Shown here one piece after another: positions 23,301-36,626 of a stretch of DNA of 64,000 nucleotides. Under the pieces are notes generated by a model that ran no database searches, had not been told where the DNA came from, and worked only from the letters and a program-made list of their open reading frames with translations. Position 1 is the stretch's first letter; the number at the start of each line of letters is the position of its first letter. The position numbers were made by a program, and so were the translations under genes. This DNA comes from Synchiropus splendidus (taxonomy: Eukaryota; Chordata; Actinopteri; Syngnathiformes; Callionymidae), in the NCBI RefSeq assembly GCF_027744825.2, contig NC_071345.1:9755501-9819500 (forward strand), read 5' to 3'.

Positions 23301-26300
23301 GGAGATAAGCAGCGGACCTGCCGTCCCTGGTGTGTCCTCACTGGCACTGAGGTAACTGCTGACCTCAGGCTGTGACTGTGGTTCACCGCCCCGAGCTCCA
23401 AATCTGCTGGGACTGCTCGAAATGAGTTGCTCTGTGTCTGCGTGTTGCAAGGTTGACGGAGCGCTTAATACGAAGGGGGGGACAAGGACTGCAGGACTCA
23501 GCGTTTATAACAGCAAGTGTGCATTGTTGGACTGAGATCGAGCTGCAGAGAGGACAAGTGTCAGGTGTGTTCGGGACAAACTGGTGATTTATTGCACTCG
23601 TTCGGAGGCGTGTCTTTGTCCTGAAGTTTAGACTTGGGCGGGGGAAATATTCTCTTTGAAAAGTTATGGTGGCATTAGTAAAAATAACTGGAGCGTGTTA
23701 TGATCTGGACTAGCCGAGGTGATTCTTCATCTGCTAAACAGGTTTCATAGATTTAATAAATGAGCCTCTGCTGACTTGTAGTGAAATAATAACTGCAAAA
23801 TCAGACTTTATTAAAGTCAGTTTTCCATCGCCCAGTTATGGATTCATCTCTTTGGGGTAAGGTCCAAATATTCTTGTCCATTTTACAGCCTGCAATAACG
23901 TTTACGATCTGCCGCCATCAGTGGGTTTGGAGAGCCTGTTTGCCGAGCGTAATATCCTGTACAGCAGGTTAATCACATGACATCACGGCCAGCAGGCCCT
24001 GCCGCCATTCATCACCTCAGATCGAATTTACATTTCATTAGCCGGTTCAGAGTGACGGAGGAGGTGGGGTCCCGGTAAAGACCCAGAGGATGAGCGATGG
24101 CCGGGACGCAGCTCTTACGGCTGGGAAGACGAAGTTTCATCCAGGAGAGAGAGGATTTAATGGAGGCAGTAAAGAGGACGGGGTGTGTGGGGTGGTGGGG
24201 AGGAGGGACGCTGGCCCTTCTCATGAATCACCAGATGAAGAGGAGGAGAGTGGACACGGAGCGCTGGGCCAGCAAAGATGTTTCCTCACTGCCACCGAAA
24301 TCCTGATTCAAGGAGGCACAACTGGATACTTTGTTAGTCTGGCTCTCACTGAGAATCATCTCATGGGAAACATATCAGGAATTGAACAACACTGACAACT
24401 TATTTCTTTTGATTAACAAAATCGAAAAAGTTTAAGACCTAAGTATCATGATGCATATCGAGTTGTAAACTTCTTATCACTGCTCTCCTGAAGTTGGCAG
24501 CTGATCAGGAGCAGGATGAAGAGAACGTCGATGATGTAAAAATGTTCTCAGAGTCACTCCTGGACGATTTTAGTTTCGTTAAAGAGAGTCTTGAAAGGAG
24601 AGCTGCATTACAACGTATTCCAGAAGGTCCACTTCTGCCACGGAGGCTTATTCTTTCTTTGATATTTTACAAGGAAGGACAAGTGGATCCACTTGTCCCG
24701 CTTCCTTAATTGATAGTGTGTACTGAAAAAATGGCTCACACCTTCGGATCACACAGTGCCCTTTGAGTAACCCGCGGTTGCTAAAAGGTTGGTGACCCCT
24801 GCTGAAGACAATGTCAATGTGACCATTTTTGGGGTACCACCACTGTACCCGACTTAAAACTGTGCATCTTAAAATGACAACGGCAATTGTCTCAGAAAAC
24901 AGTCAAGGAAGAAAAAATCAAATCAATTTGAAAATGCACAAGAACAACACCATGTTTTATGTTGTTGTCGTTGGAGACTTCAACTATAGCAAGTGATGTA
25001 AGTAGTCTATTGACAATGAAGAATGATTTTCGCATATTATGACTTTGCGGTTGGGCTATTACTTTATATTTTTAGCACACTTCTTTTGTGTTTTTCTCTT
25101 AAATGCCTTGTATTGGGGTGCAGCTGCCCAGACACCCACATCATTGCTGACTGCTCCCTCCCTCCCTCTTCACTCCACAGGCGCAGCCTTCACACCTCCA
25201 TCTCCTGCTCAATACACCAGTAGATTCCATCAAAGAGCCAGTTCTGTTCCACATCCACGGAAGCGACGGCACACTTGTGCTCACTCAGCCATTCAGGCCA
25301 TCAATAAGCGTCAGTAATTAAAAACCAATGACATTCTACAGCTTTATTGAACCAGTGAGGCGCCTCCTTTTGGCTCCAGTGCACTCCTACAACACCTGAA
25401 TCCTTTTTTACAGTCACCCAAGGAGGAAATGATGGATCACAAGAACGACTCACAGCTGTTGTGTTCTCCATCAAAGGAAGTCCTGAGAACCTTCCAGCAG
25501 CTGAGACTCCGGTCTCCGACTCAGTGTCTCTGGTGGGCGAGGGGTTAGGGTTACCGTCTCCTCAGAGACAACAGGGAACTGAATGTATTTACCTGCTTGT
25601 CTGTGTCAGTGACTTGAATGTGGGCCCCAAACATCGGATCACGGACCTCTGGACGTCCCTATTAAAGCACTTTGGATGTGGAAGCAACAGCCTGTACACT
25701 GGTGTAGCAGAAGTGTGCCTCATCTTCGGCGGAGCACTTAAGGCGGCGAGGACATAAATCACTGAGTAATTTGCTGCTGCATTAGTCAGCGTTCTTCTGT
25801 GTGCGAGTGGCCTGAGGTGACCTCATGTGGGTGACTGATTGAGGGTTTTATCTCTTCCATGAGAGCTGCTCTCTGGAAATGTAGGTAATAATTACAGTAA
25901 TTGCTCTCATTACTCTCATTACTGACTTGGTGATGATCATCGTTCCAGCTGTGTTTGTTGTTGCCTTTGTGGACATGCGTTTCTCTTCTCGATGTCACTT
26001 GAGACTTAACACTTTGGTCGCAGTTTACATTGGAGACAGATGCAACCTTCCTGCTCAACCGTCTTACAACATGTTTTGATGAAGTTTGTGCGTCCACAGC
26101 TCCTATAATGCGCTGCAACACTTCAAGATTATGATCAAAAATGAGTCGAATAAAACTGAGCCAGGTGACAGAAACATTGCATGGTTTGCGATCAGCTTGT
26201 GACCATGTGACGACGCTCACCAAAGAGTGCTGAGTCTGCAGTTGGAGCTGGTCCTCTCCAATCTGCTCGCCATCCATCATCGGCTTGGACCCGTTCTGAC

Positions 26301-26679
26301 TCTGCCGTCCATCATAAAGTCATCACCACGCAGCTGATGAGTCTCTGATTTATCTCCTCGATTTACTATCTGCTCTGTCCAGTTCCGCCGCCCCCGCCCC
26401 GCTGGCACCAGGAGCCCGAGCTGCTCTCCCGCACCCAAAAGTGATGGACTGTTAGCCGGCCAAGATGTCTAGCGGTGGATGTGTTCTGATTTGTAGCGAT
26501 CACGGAGCAGCGGTAGGATGGTGTGGTGAGTGTGTGATGCTCTGCCAGAGCTCCATTAGAGCAGAGTTCCAGGATGCTCTGGGTGGTTTCATTTGGCGTG
26601 GAATTCTATGTCACTCAACCAGGGTCAAAGGTTTGGAATCCACCCCAATACCCCTAAAAAAAATAATTTAAAAAAAATC
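17350..26679. other. intergenic region without recognisable genes
   Basis: No frame here has both length and a familiar motif; the open frames are under about 130 codons and lack splice support. Local contents: a TAAT-rich unique block at 19040-19260, an AT palindrome near 20826-20880, a short TA run near 22714-22730, and a 'ggttggtgacccctgct' fragment near 24787-24803 that resembles a common hAT-derived repeat end. Confidence 0.55.
20826..20880. repeat. AT-rich palindromic repeat
   Basis: Alternating 'gatatatatcatatatatgatatatat...' can fold back on itself. It is low-complexity DNA with no coding content. Confidence 0.7.
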
Positions 26680-27400
26680 AATATTTATCAGAAAAAAAAT
26701 CTGAAAAATATATTGGGAATAAATAAAAATTGGAAAAAAAATATTAAATATAAAAAAGATGTTCAAGAATAAATAAAATAAAATAATGAATTGATAAATA
26801 AAAAGGAATTAATAACAAACTGACTTTTCCTTTTTTTATATCAGCTCTATTCATATTCATTCACAAGCTTTTGACTCTGATGTCGCTCCATAAGATTCAA
26901 CGTCATTACCTTGTCTCCCACTCACCGTTTCAAATATTCAGCCATTCAACGTCTTCTACTATTTTATTTATTAGGGTCACTGAGTCCATCCTAGCTACTT
27001 GAGCCACCAGGACTAGAATCCACCCCCTCAAAATGGTTTTCCAGCAGTTTTTGATCCAAGTCAATAAATAAATGAAAGTCTGTTTTTATCAGAAAAAAAA
27101 ATGTTTTCTGAAAAATTCATTTTGTGTATATATATATATATATATATACTCAGACTTTTCCTTTTTTGCTGTTTTTTATTCAAAGCTTTTGACTCAGGTG
27201 TAGCTCCATAAGATTCACCTGCCAAAATTACCTTACCGTTCACATTCCTAATATTCAGCAACTCATTCATTCTTCTGTATTTGCATTTATTAGGGTCACC
27301 GGGGTCGAGTCTGTCCCAGCTACCCGGGGAAGAGGACACCCTGGGCTGAAGTTCAGCCCAGATGAAGACAAATATCAACAGACAACCACTCACAAATTAG
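26680..27400. repeat. diverged local duplication, two copies
   Basis: Blocks in the same order occur twice about 310-400 bases apart: 'tttatcagaaaaaaaa' (26687 and 27086), 'agcttttgactc' (26868 and 27184), 'gctccataagattca' (26885 and 27203), 'atattcagc' (26935 and 27250) and 'ttattagggtcac' (26970 and 27287). The second copy continues into 'ggtcgagtctgtcccagctacccggg', a motif common in fish dispersed repeats. Many substitutions separate the copies. A (TA)n run lies at 27126-27148 in the second. Confidence 0.65.
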
Positions 27401-29129
27401 AGTCATCAACTAACCGATGTAGTTTAATACCGCAGAGGAACCCGTGGTACAACTTTTCTTTTACTTGGAGGTGAAACTGTTCTTTGGTTCAGCTCTCGGG
27501 CAGCGACCTGACAGAGCCTGTGGTCTGACTCTGAGACAGTCAATATCAGATAATTGCTCCATTGAACCAGCAGAAGCAGAACATTGCGGACCTGAGGATA
27601 ATACTTGGGAGTATAGCACTGCTGCTTGTCTTCCCCGTCTCCAGGAGAGAATCTGTCAGCGTGCCTGATGCCAGTCAGCTTTATTGCATGGTAAGCAATA
27701 AATAATGCCCTTGCATACACAGCGGCTCTGATTAAGCGGCGCTCCTGCCAAATTGCCCTGATCTCTCCGGAGAAGATTGGCAGGAGTCAGGAAATGAGGA
27801 CAGGGGCACTTACGGCGAGTGAGCGGCCGCGCTTGGCAGAGCCACAAGCCTCATCAAACTCTCGCTGAGCTTCAGCTTCCCAGGGTGCTTTTTTTTTCTG
27901 CAGAGTCATAACAACGCTGAGGTGCTGCTCAATAAACACAGCAGGACTTTAACTGGCCTTTCAGTCAGATGGAGGTTTCTGCATATTCTGAGGTGGGCCA
28001 CTTTTTCAGGGGCGTCGCCAGCTGACCACACGTCTTCGTTTCACTGTCAGAATGTGAAGCTTCTTCTAATGATTCTTTGTAGCTAATGCTGCGATCCACT
28101 TTGTAGGAGAATCAGCACTACCCCAAGTACATAATCCAAGATGGCCTTCCTCAACGTAAACAGGAGGCACACGTTTTGAGACAGTTAAATACGTCAAAAG
28201 AAACAAACACATTCAGCAAATTTGCGTTTCCTCTTCATCCTGCAGGTTTTCCAGCACGTTTATGAAGAGGTTGCATGAGTGAGAATAGCTTTCATATGAA
28301 CTGAAGAACAGGAGAAAAACTGTTAAAAAATGGAACTCTTTTGTCCCACTAAAACATTATAAACAAGGAGAAAATATGAAATATGTATACGTCGTTTTTA
28401 TTTATACACAATTTAGATTTTCAATATAAATCATAAATATTGGGATTTTCTTTTGGTGAATGTGGTGAATATTTTTCCAAAGTTTTTCCATTATTATTAT
28501 TAAATAACTTTGATTTATTTATTTTTAATGACAAGAAATACTGCTAAAATACACATTATTAATTTGAACACTTTGAATAAACTTTTGAGTGTAACTGTTG
28601 CTGCCTACAGGGAAGGGAAAACAAACACACAAAGTGAAAGTTTCTTTTATAGTTCTGCCCTCACGAGGACCACATAAACGCAGGCAGAGGGCCGCACTTC
28701 ACCCACATCTGACCTAGATGGACACGTCTGTAATGAACATGCTACACGCTCAACTGAACTCAGAAAAGGTCTAGTCTGATACTACCCCTCTCAAGAGATT
28801 AGTACATACACTACACATTGAAATTCTGGAGAAAAACAAAAGTTATTGTCATTAAAAGTTCCTCAGTCTTGCATCTTCTATGAGTGAGTAGCGTTTTAAA
28901 TGCATCCTGAAACACAAGAAAAGGAACTGACTTTATTACAAGCGACTTCAAATGTCGTCATTGAAAATATGTTTTCTGCGACTGGTAGTGCTGACATTTT
29001 GACACTGTCTAATGCTGAATTCCAGTTACCTTGGAAGAGGGAAGTGGGAGCTGGGAATCTCAGCTCCCAGCCAGATAACCTGCAGAATGAAGAGGATTTT
29101 TGTGTATTTCATGAATTCTAAACTCCTAC
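27401..29129. other. intergenic, no recognisable gene
   Basis: A GC-balanced, unique-looking block runs from about 27640 to 27860 (AATTGCCCTGATC, GCAATAAATAATG) and stands out from the AT-rich neighbourhood; it may be a conserved noncoding element. The remainder, including AT-rich 28330-28600, shows nothing I can name. Confidence 0.45.
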
Positions 29130-29192
<63 letters not shown>

Positions 29193-29208
29193 GGATAGAC
29201 AGACACAC

Positions 29209-29280
<72 letters not shown>

Positions 29281-29336
29281 GGATAGATAGATGATAGATA
29301 GATAGATAGATAGATAGATAGACAGATAGATAGATG
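29130..29336. repeat. (GATA)n microsatellite
   Basis: About 50 units of GATA with a few interruptions (ggat, gaca, cacacag, and a shifted 'atgatag'). The opposite strand reads as an artificial Tyr/Leu/Ser/Ile-repeat open frame, which is not a gene. Confidence 0.97.
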
Positions 29337-32109
29337 TTTTGGTCATGTGTTCAGATGTGAAGTGCCCTGGGAAAGGCTTCGGCCACCATCACCCGTGAAA
29401 CTTGTTTATTTTCGTGAAACTAAACCACACCTCCTCCACACCTGGCTGCCATTTTCGATTTAAATGTCACGTCGCTTCACGTCTCAGCCCTCGGCGGCGT
29501 CATCTCCGAGGATCCTTCATCCCAGAGCTGTTATTCCTGCTGACAGCAGGGACGGAGCCAATAAACGCTCCCTGTCACATGGAAAATGTCTCCATATGTT
29601 CCATTAAGGTGAGCCATGATGGGGATACCACTGAACATGTCAGTGTCGAGCGTTTTCCTCCGGATCCCACCGCGCTGACTGGTGACGGAGGAGGGGCCGT
29701 GTGAATAACCACAATGGAGCTACACTGCTGACTACAGCTGAAACACTGACGGATGGCTTTAATTCCATTAAGTGAACCAGTAAGTGATGTCCAGCTGCAC
29801 GTGGTGCTGAAGATGACTGTGAGTCAGCCTATCAAAGAGATAGGTGTTGGGGGGTCAAGAGGTCAGTGACGCAAATGACATCACTCAAGGCCACCGGCCG
29901 CTTTTGAAATTGAGCTGAGTGGTTTGTCACCTATATCAGCGCTATAGTCGTTAGCTGGAGTGATGGAGGAAATCAAGGACAGAGGAGCGTGAGCTCCTGT
30001 ACGAAGAAGAATTTACAGTCAGTAGCCGTGACCACTCACAAGTTCAGGACACTTCAGCGCAGACCTTATTTATGCATCTGTTTGTAAGAAATCTGCCCCC
30101 AGTTACATCAATAATCTTTAATGCGAAGATTAATATTTAGCTCGCTGTGCAGCCGCCATAAAATACAAGAGATATTCACCTAGTAAACACAAACATTAAA
30201 CACTCTAGATTAATATATGGAAGCATCAACGTTGGACTGAATGTGTCTTAACCATAATGGACTAAAAACGAATGAAAATACTACTTTAGTCATGCTGCCG
30301 TGTTTTGGCCTTGGTGTAACTGAACTCGATGACACCGCCGGGCAGACTCACAGGTCAAAGGTCACACTCAGACCATAATCTAACTTTACCACTGACACGC
30401 TGCAGCATAAATAACATAAATGTCTGCTTTGCATCACGTCACCGCGGCCCAGCAAGTGGCCGATCCATTGATTTTCTCATCCGTCTTCCGGACATTTTGG
30501 AATATTGATCCCAGCGTTCGGATTGTACTGATGTCTTAATCTCTAACCTGCGTCGCTGTCTGTGTGTGCGTGTTTGTGTGGACCTTGTATAGTTATACTT
30601 GTGGGGACAAATTCTTGGAAACACACCTCCTTGTGGGGACCTTTTGGCTGGTCCCCACATGTTTAACCCTCAGTTTGAGGATTAAAACTTCAAAATAACA
30701 TGGGTCATAATAAATAGGTTAAAGTTTGGTTCATGATCCTGTAAAGGACAGTCAGTTGTTTTGGATGGTTAGCTTGAGAGGCAGGGGAAAGCATTATGAC
30801 TGCAGAGGAATATGTATGATGGAAGTTGAAGTGCTGACGTCTATAGATATTCAACGTCTTCGACCCCACGGCAGCTGACCGTGGTGATATCTCATCAGGA
30901 CAGACGTCAGGGTCCAGGATGACAGAAATATGACCTGATTGATCTCAAGGTGACTCGCTGAGATCTCATCTCCTGAAGGTGACAGGCTTTTAACCGAGCA
31001 AGTTATGGGACTGCAGCTCAATGACAGGTTTTATGAGGAATGGCAGGCGACCTATGACCCTTTCATCAGGGTCACGCCACATTTTACAGTGTCATATGGT
31101 ACAGTACAGTGGTACAGGGAAGAGTAAAATATAGTTTAGTTTTCATTTTAGCTCAACATTTCTCGCTGCAACTTTCTGCTCAATGACAGTCTCTCTGACA
31201 TCACCAAGCATCTGAGCCTTGGAGATTCTTCTCCCTATTTAAAAACGCAACTAAGAGTATATTTTTCTTTTTTTCATATTTCAGTCAAATGGAAATGAAA
31301 TAATAAATAACGGCTACAAAATATTACAATACATCACTGTACTTACAGTACCACAATATTGCATCATTACTCATGAACACGCAGCCCTACTGTAATACAC
31401 TAATCACGTGAACACAAGAGCGATTTAAAACGAAAAGAAGACAGATCCCATGTCAGTCGATGTCTTTCCATATTTCCCCAATCAATCCCCTTCCTTAGCG
31501 AGAAAAGAGAAGAGCATCTCACTTGGTTTTTCGAGTCGCGTCTACTTGTTTAAAACACTGCGAACCGGGCGTGAGTCGCTACTCCCACCTTCTGGTTCTC
31601 TCAAGCACTGCATCCGCACGTCAAACAAACCCACAACGCTTGAGTCCACATTATTTAATAAACCTCAAGTCAACTTGCAGCAGACGTGATTATCTAAAAA
31701 AAAATCATCATCATATCACATCAATATTATAAATATATGGCAACTTTTCATATACTTTTTTTGTACAATTAAAAGGTCCCTTAGTTGTTTCTCAGAAGAA
31801 AACAGCTTTCAAAAACTTTAAATACCAAATCTATTCATTTCTAAAAGGACCACTTTGAAAAGGATTTGATCTTAATGTGTTATTGCAAAGTAGAAAACCT
31901 GATTATCTTAAAAATGTTCTCTCACACACACACACACTCACAAATGCATAACGATTAAATAAAAGAATTAAAGGCCACATTGGTGAAAGCGAAAGTCAAC
32001 GGTAAGTGCTTTTACAAAAATAATCCTCTGGAGTAGAACTGGCACAGGAGTGTTAACAGAAATGTCCATTACTTTAATCTCTCTCTTTTTTTTTAACTAT
32101 GCCAGTGAC
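29337..32109. other. intergenic and 3' flank of mideas
   Basis: No coding gene seen. A TAAT-rich unique block at 30080-30210 could be regulatory. The part below 32110 should contain the mideas 3' UTR (minus strand); an ATTAAA on the minus strand at 31659-31654 is a possible poly(A) signal. A short CA run lies near 31924-31940. Confidence 0.4.
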
Positions 32110-35100
32110 TTAGTGCCAGTCCTCGTCGTTGTCGTCGTCTTCCACGGACGAGTCTTCGTGGCTGCTGCCGTCCGCCTGATCCGACACGCCGTTGCCACCC
32201 AGGGTCGACATGTGGGCGGCTGCTGCCACCGCCGCAGCCTTCCTGGCTCGGGCCGCGGCCGCCGCCTGCTGCTCCTGTTCCCTCTGACGGAGAGCCGCCG
32301 CCTTCTTCTCCTGCTCGGCGTGGCTCTTCATGTGAGCGCTGCGACTCTTCACTTTGTAAAACACTCTGGAAAAAACGAGGGACGGCGTCTCATATAATGG
32401 TTGATCTGAAGATCAGCTACACAGAATCATGATGGTTAACCATAGAAATACAGTCGTTGCGCTCTACTATGAGTCTCAGGTGGATGATAAGCCTCTCCAA
32501 TTCCTATTCTAATCCTATTCAAACCTATTCCACGCCTTGTTCTTTAGTGAGTACTGAAGTTCTTCTAGCTTAGTGCTTATTCAGTTAAAGTGCAAAAAAA
32601 ATACATGTATATGAGACAAATATTCCTGAAATTTAACAGATTAATATTTTCTTCATTAAAAAAACTCCAGTCCAGTCTCGGTTTTTCAAGTCATCCATGA
32701 GATTAAGGCCAAAAAATTCTAGTTAAAAAAATAATAACTTTAGCAAAAGATGCAGCTTTTATCTTGCCTGTCAAATGCATGATCAACACCCAGATTTGCT
32801 AAACTGATACACTTCAGCTTGTATTAACTATCTAAATTGAAGTATATGTCATCAGTTTACAGACGAATGAGTCGCAGGTACCTGCCACACTTCTTGCATG
32901 GAAACACAGCGTCAGGGTCCGGCGGAGGTTTGGGAGGCGCTTTGCCTTTCTTCGCAGCCGGTTCCGCCCGAGGCCGCTGGGGTGGCGGTGGCAGCTGCTG
33001 CTGGACCTCTGTGCTCACGGCTTCAGATTCTTTCAGCACCAACACCGATCCCGCCTGCAGTGACCAACAAGATCATGAGCTCATTCACACATCGGCGAAT
33101 CAGCAGAGGACAAGGAGGCGACACTGACGTAGTCATGGACCTGCAGAGACTGGGCTGCCCTCAACTGCTGGCTGCGCTGCTCGGGCTCGTGAGCCACTTC
33201 CTGTTTGACATCCACGTCTTGAGACGGTCTCGGCAGATGCGAACTCTGATGAGAAACAAATGTGTTAAAATTATTTTAAAAAACACAGGTTTGATCTTGA
33301 CACTCTACCTTGAGGTCCACCACGGACTCGCTCTGTTTATCCTCGGGTGAGCCTGGGGGACCAAAGGTCACGACCCCGTTGCGAGCGATCTTCACCTGTT
33401 TCTTGTACGTGTAGTAGAACTCCACACACTGAGCCACAGACTTCGTTCGGACCTGGGAGAGAAACACAAAACACAGTAAGACCGTGAAAACACACATTTG
33501 ATTTATTGTCCAAACAAAGACTTCAAGCAGTTAAAAACAGTGTCAATGTGCACAAAACAGTCATACACACTGATTCTCATTGTTGACATTAAATTAAAAT
33601 TAATCATTTTGGCCATTTAAACTGAGGGAGAGTAGATAAATGTTAGAGAATCATCTGAGATCCAGGAGTCCAGACATTTTGGGTGGTACAAAAACACTCT
33701 ATGTTGTCTATTTAGCATCACTTGACTAACTGATGCAAGGAAAAGGGGCTGGTACTTGAGCACCACTAGGGGTCTATGTGAGCACATCCCTGTCCAGAAT
33801 CGTCACACATTCATCAACACTAAAGCGATGGTGATTTAAACAGATGTTGTCGGTTGTGAACACATTAGGAAATTAAATTACCAGTTTCTGCACCAGGAAG
33901 AAGTCCTTCCGGTACGCGCTGATGCCTTTGTTGAAGTAGTGTTTCTCCTCAGCGGTCCAGCTGTCGGAGCCTGCGCAGGGAGAGCACGACATTGTCACAT
34001 TTGTCGCTATAATCTGGCTGTAATGAAGAAGTTTGAGGCCGGACCTGAGTAGTGATAACCAGCCAGCTGGTGGCCTTTGGGGAAGAGCGGATCCTGGAAC
34101 ATCAAACGTTCCAGCGTCTCCTGATGATGAAATAAACAAATCTCAGTCAGCAAACCAGTAATGTATTCGCCAGCAAAACCAGCTATCACCCAAAACTGGA
34201 TCATTGTGGTGAGTTTCATTTCTAATAAAGAAAATTCACATTTATTCGAGTGTGACTTCAGTCTACCTTTAAATGTAACCTTGCTGTATCTGTGTTCAGA
34301 ATCAAGTGACACTGACACATAACACCAAAAACACTGACTCTCCTCAGGTACAAGTCAGTGACTTTCCCATTACCCATCATGTTCCCTTGTTTTTCTTACA
34401 TGCATTTTTCTGTTTTTCATGGATTGACTGTTGAAATTTTACCTCCCAAAAGAGCTGTCGAAGTGTTTACATTTGACTCATTTAATAAGCATGTTACAAT
34501 ACTGCACGCTAAATTTAAAACATATTTTGGACTCTTGCTATTATTCAATAACGCCAACAGAGGAAATGATGACTTTAGTTGACTTACAAGAATACGACCC
34601 CCACTTTCATGTAAACAGTGTAGAACGAGCTCCTGGTTGGTTCCTCCACCCCTGAGCACGCTGGAGCACGCCATCTTCATCAAACCGCCCACCACTGAGA
34701 CAGACCGGGTTACACATGAAAAGCATTGTGATGAGCCACTTTGTCATTTCACTTCCTTATAGTTTAAATGAATCAGGTAAATGGGTTCACATACTGTACA
34801 ACTGTTTTAGCATGAGTGCTAACATTAGCGTTAAAGCTAATAGAGATGAGATGAACTTGAACCAATATTCACATGCAACAGTTTTAGCGTAAGTGCTACC
34901 ATTAGCGTTAAAGCTAATAGAGATGAGATGAACTTTAACCAATATCCACATACAACAGTTTTAGCATAAGTGCTAACATTACCATTAAAGCTAATAGAGA
35001 TGAGATGAACTTTAACCAATATCCACATACAACAGTTTTAGCGTAAGTGCTAACATTAGCGTTAAAGCTAATAGAGATGAGATGAACTTGAACCAATATT

Positions 35101-36546
35101 CACATGCAACAGTTTTAGCGTAAGTGCTACCATTAGCGTTAAAGCTAATAGAGATGAGATGAACTTTAACCAATATCCACATACAACAGTTTTAGCGTAA
35201 GTGCTAACATTAGCGTTAAAGCTAGTAGAGGTGAGATGAACTTGAACCAACATATTTAATCCAGTCAACGGTTACCTTCTAGATCAGTATGTGCGACGCA
35301 CGAATCGTCCAGTGGAAGCCAAACCAAGTCTGCCTTGTGCTGGTCCAACTGCGAGGACAGTCGGTCTTGAAGATCCGGAACTTCTGCCTGATAGTTGAGG
35401 CCAATGTTGATCCGCCTGTCAGGTCAAGATACTACAGTTAAACTAAGTGTAGAATAGTCGACTGACAGAGTGATGCTTACTTGATTTTACAAGCTAACAA
35501 GGGACAAGTGCTGTCTAGACAGGAAAAGGACGCCAAAATAAAAAGAAAAGCAGGTACTTACGGCTCAAGGCTCACTGGTGTAGCATCGCTGATCATTGGC
35601 AGGACAGGAGGAGTGATTTCTGAGCTGGCTGGATAAACAAAAGCAAAACATTCTTGATAAATGCACAGTCATTGTTGAACTCAAATGAAAGCGACAAACG
35701 GAACTCACTTGAGCGTAGGAGACTTCTGGTGGCTGACTTTGGTGTTGGCGGCGGTGGAAGAATCTGACTGTTGGAGGCGATGTTGTTGAGGAAAGCGGAG
35801 AAGTACAAGCCGGATCCCTCACGGACCGGGGACAAGATGGGAGGAGGCGTGTAGGGCGGCAGGGTGAGCGGGTTTTCGGGCAGGCGCACCGGGGAACGGA
35901 GGTTGCTCTGGTAGGAGGTGATGCAGGAGTAGACGGATGGAGCGATGAACGTTGATGGTTTTGGGGGAGGGATGATGAGGGGCTCGGGTCGCGGGCGCCG
36001 CTTAAATTTGGCTTTGCCGTCCTCATCCAGTCCAGAATCGTCATCAGCATCCTGGCCAGAGGAAGAATTGGTGTTTCATTGTTATTACTGGTACTGATAG
36101 TGATAGTAATGAATTCACTACACGATAATTTCTATTTTCCTTTCCATTATTTCATGATCGTACTATAGGTTTGTCAAAATGTGTGTGAATAATTGTTTAC
36201 AAGAAAAGCAAACAAGAACACTAGAAACAAATAAATCCTGAACAGTAAAATATATCCGCAGAGAAGCAACAAATGAGTAAATGTTTTATTAAAATTGCTC
36301 TGTTGAAAACAGAAGTCGACAGAAGCAGTAAATATATAAGTGCTGCAACGCTTATGTTGATAGATGACTTTTATTAGTCGATAAGTCAGTATAAGTCCAA
36401 AGGTTGAACAACCCGACAGCACGTCTGATTGTCGTAAACAGAATAAATGTAAATTTAGAATGTATGTGAATAGTAATGTGTATATTGTTCAATCATGTTT
36501 TGACAGTTCAGATTTGAAATTTGAATGCTTGAAAATCTGGTGTGTG

Positions 36547-36626
<80 letters not shown>

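Noticed and set aside
24494..24709. Acidic 71-codon frame in the desert (DQEQDEENVDDVKMFSESLLDD)
   Set aside because: Starts with TTG, has no splice partners and no homologue I recognise; likely chance.
29026..29346. Open frame of repeated Tyr-Leu-Ser-Ile
   Set aside because: Translation of the GATA microsatellite on the opposite strand.
34837..35268. Two similar 60-66 codon frames ([25 protein letters not shown])
   Set aside because: Both come from the 77-bp minisatellite; the unit length is not a multiple of three.
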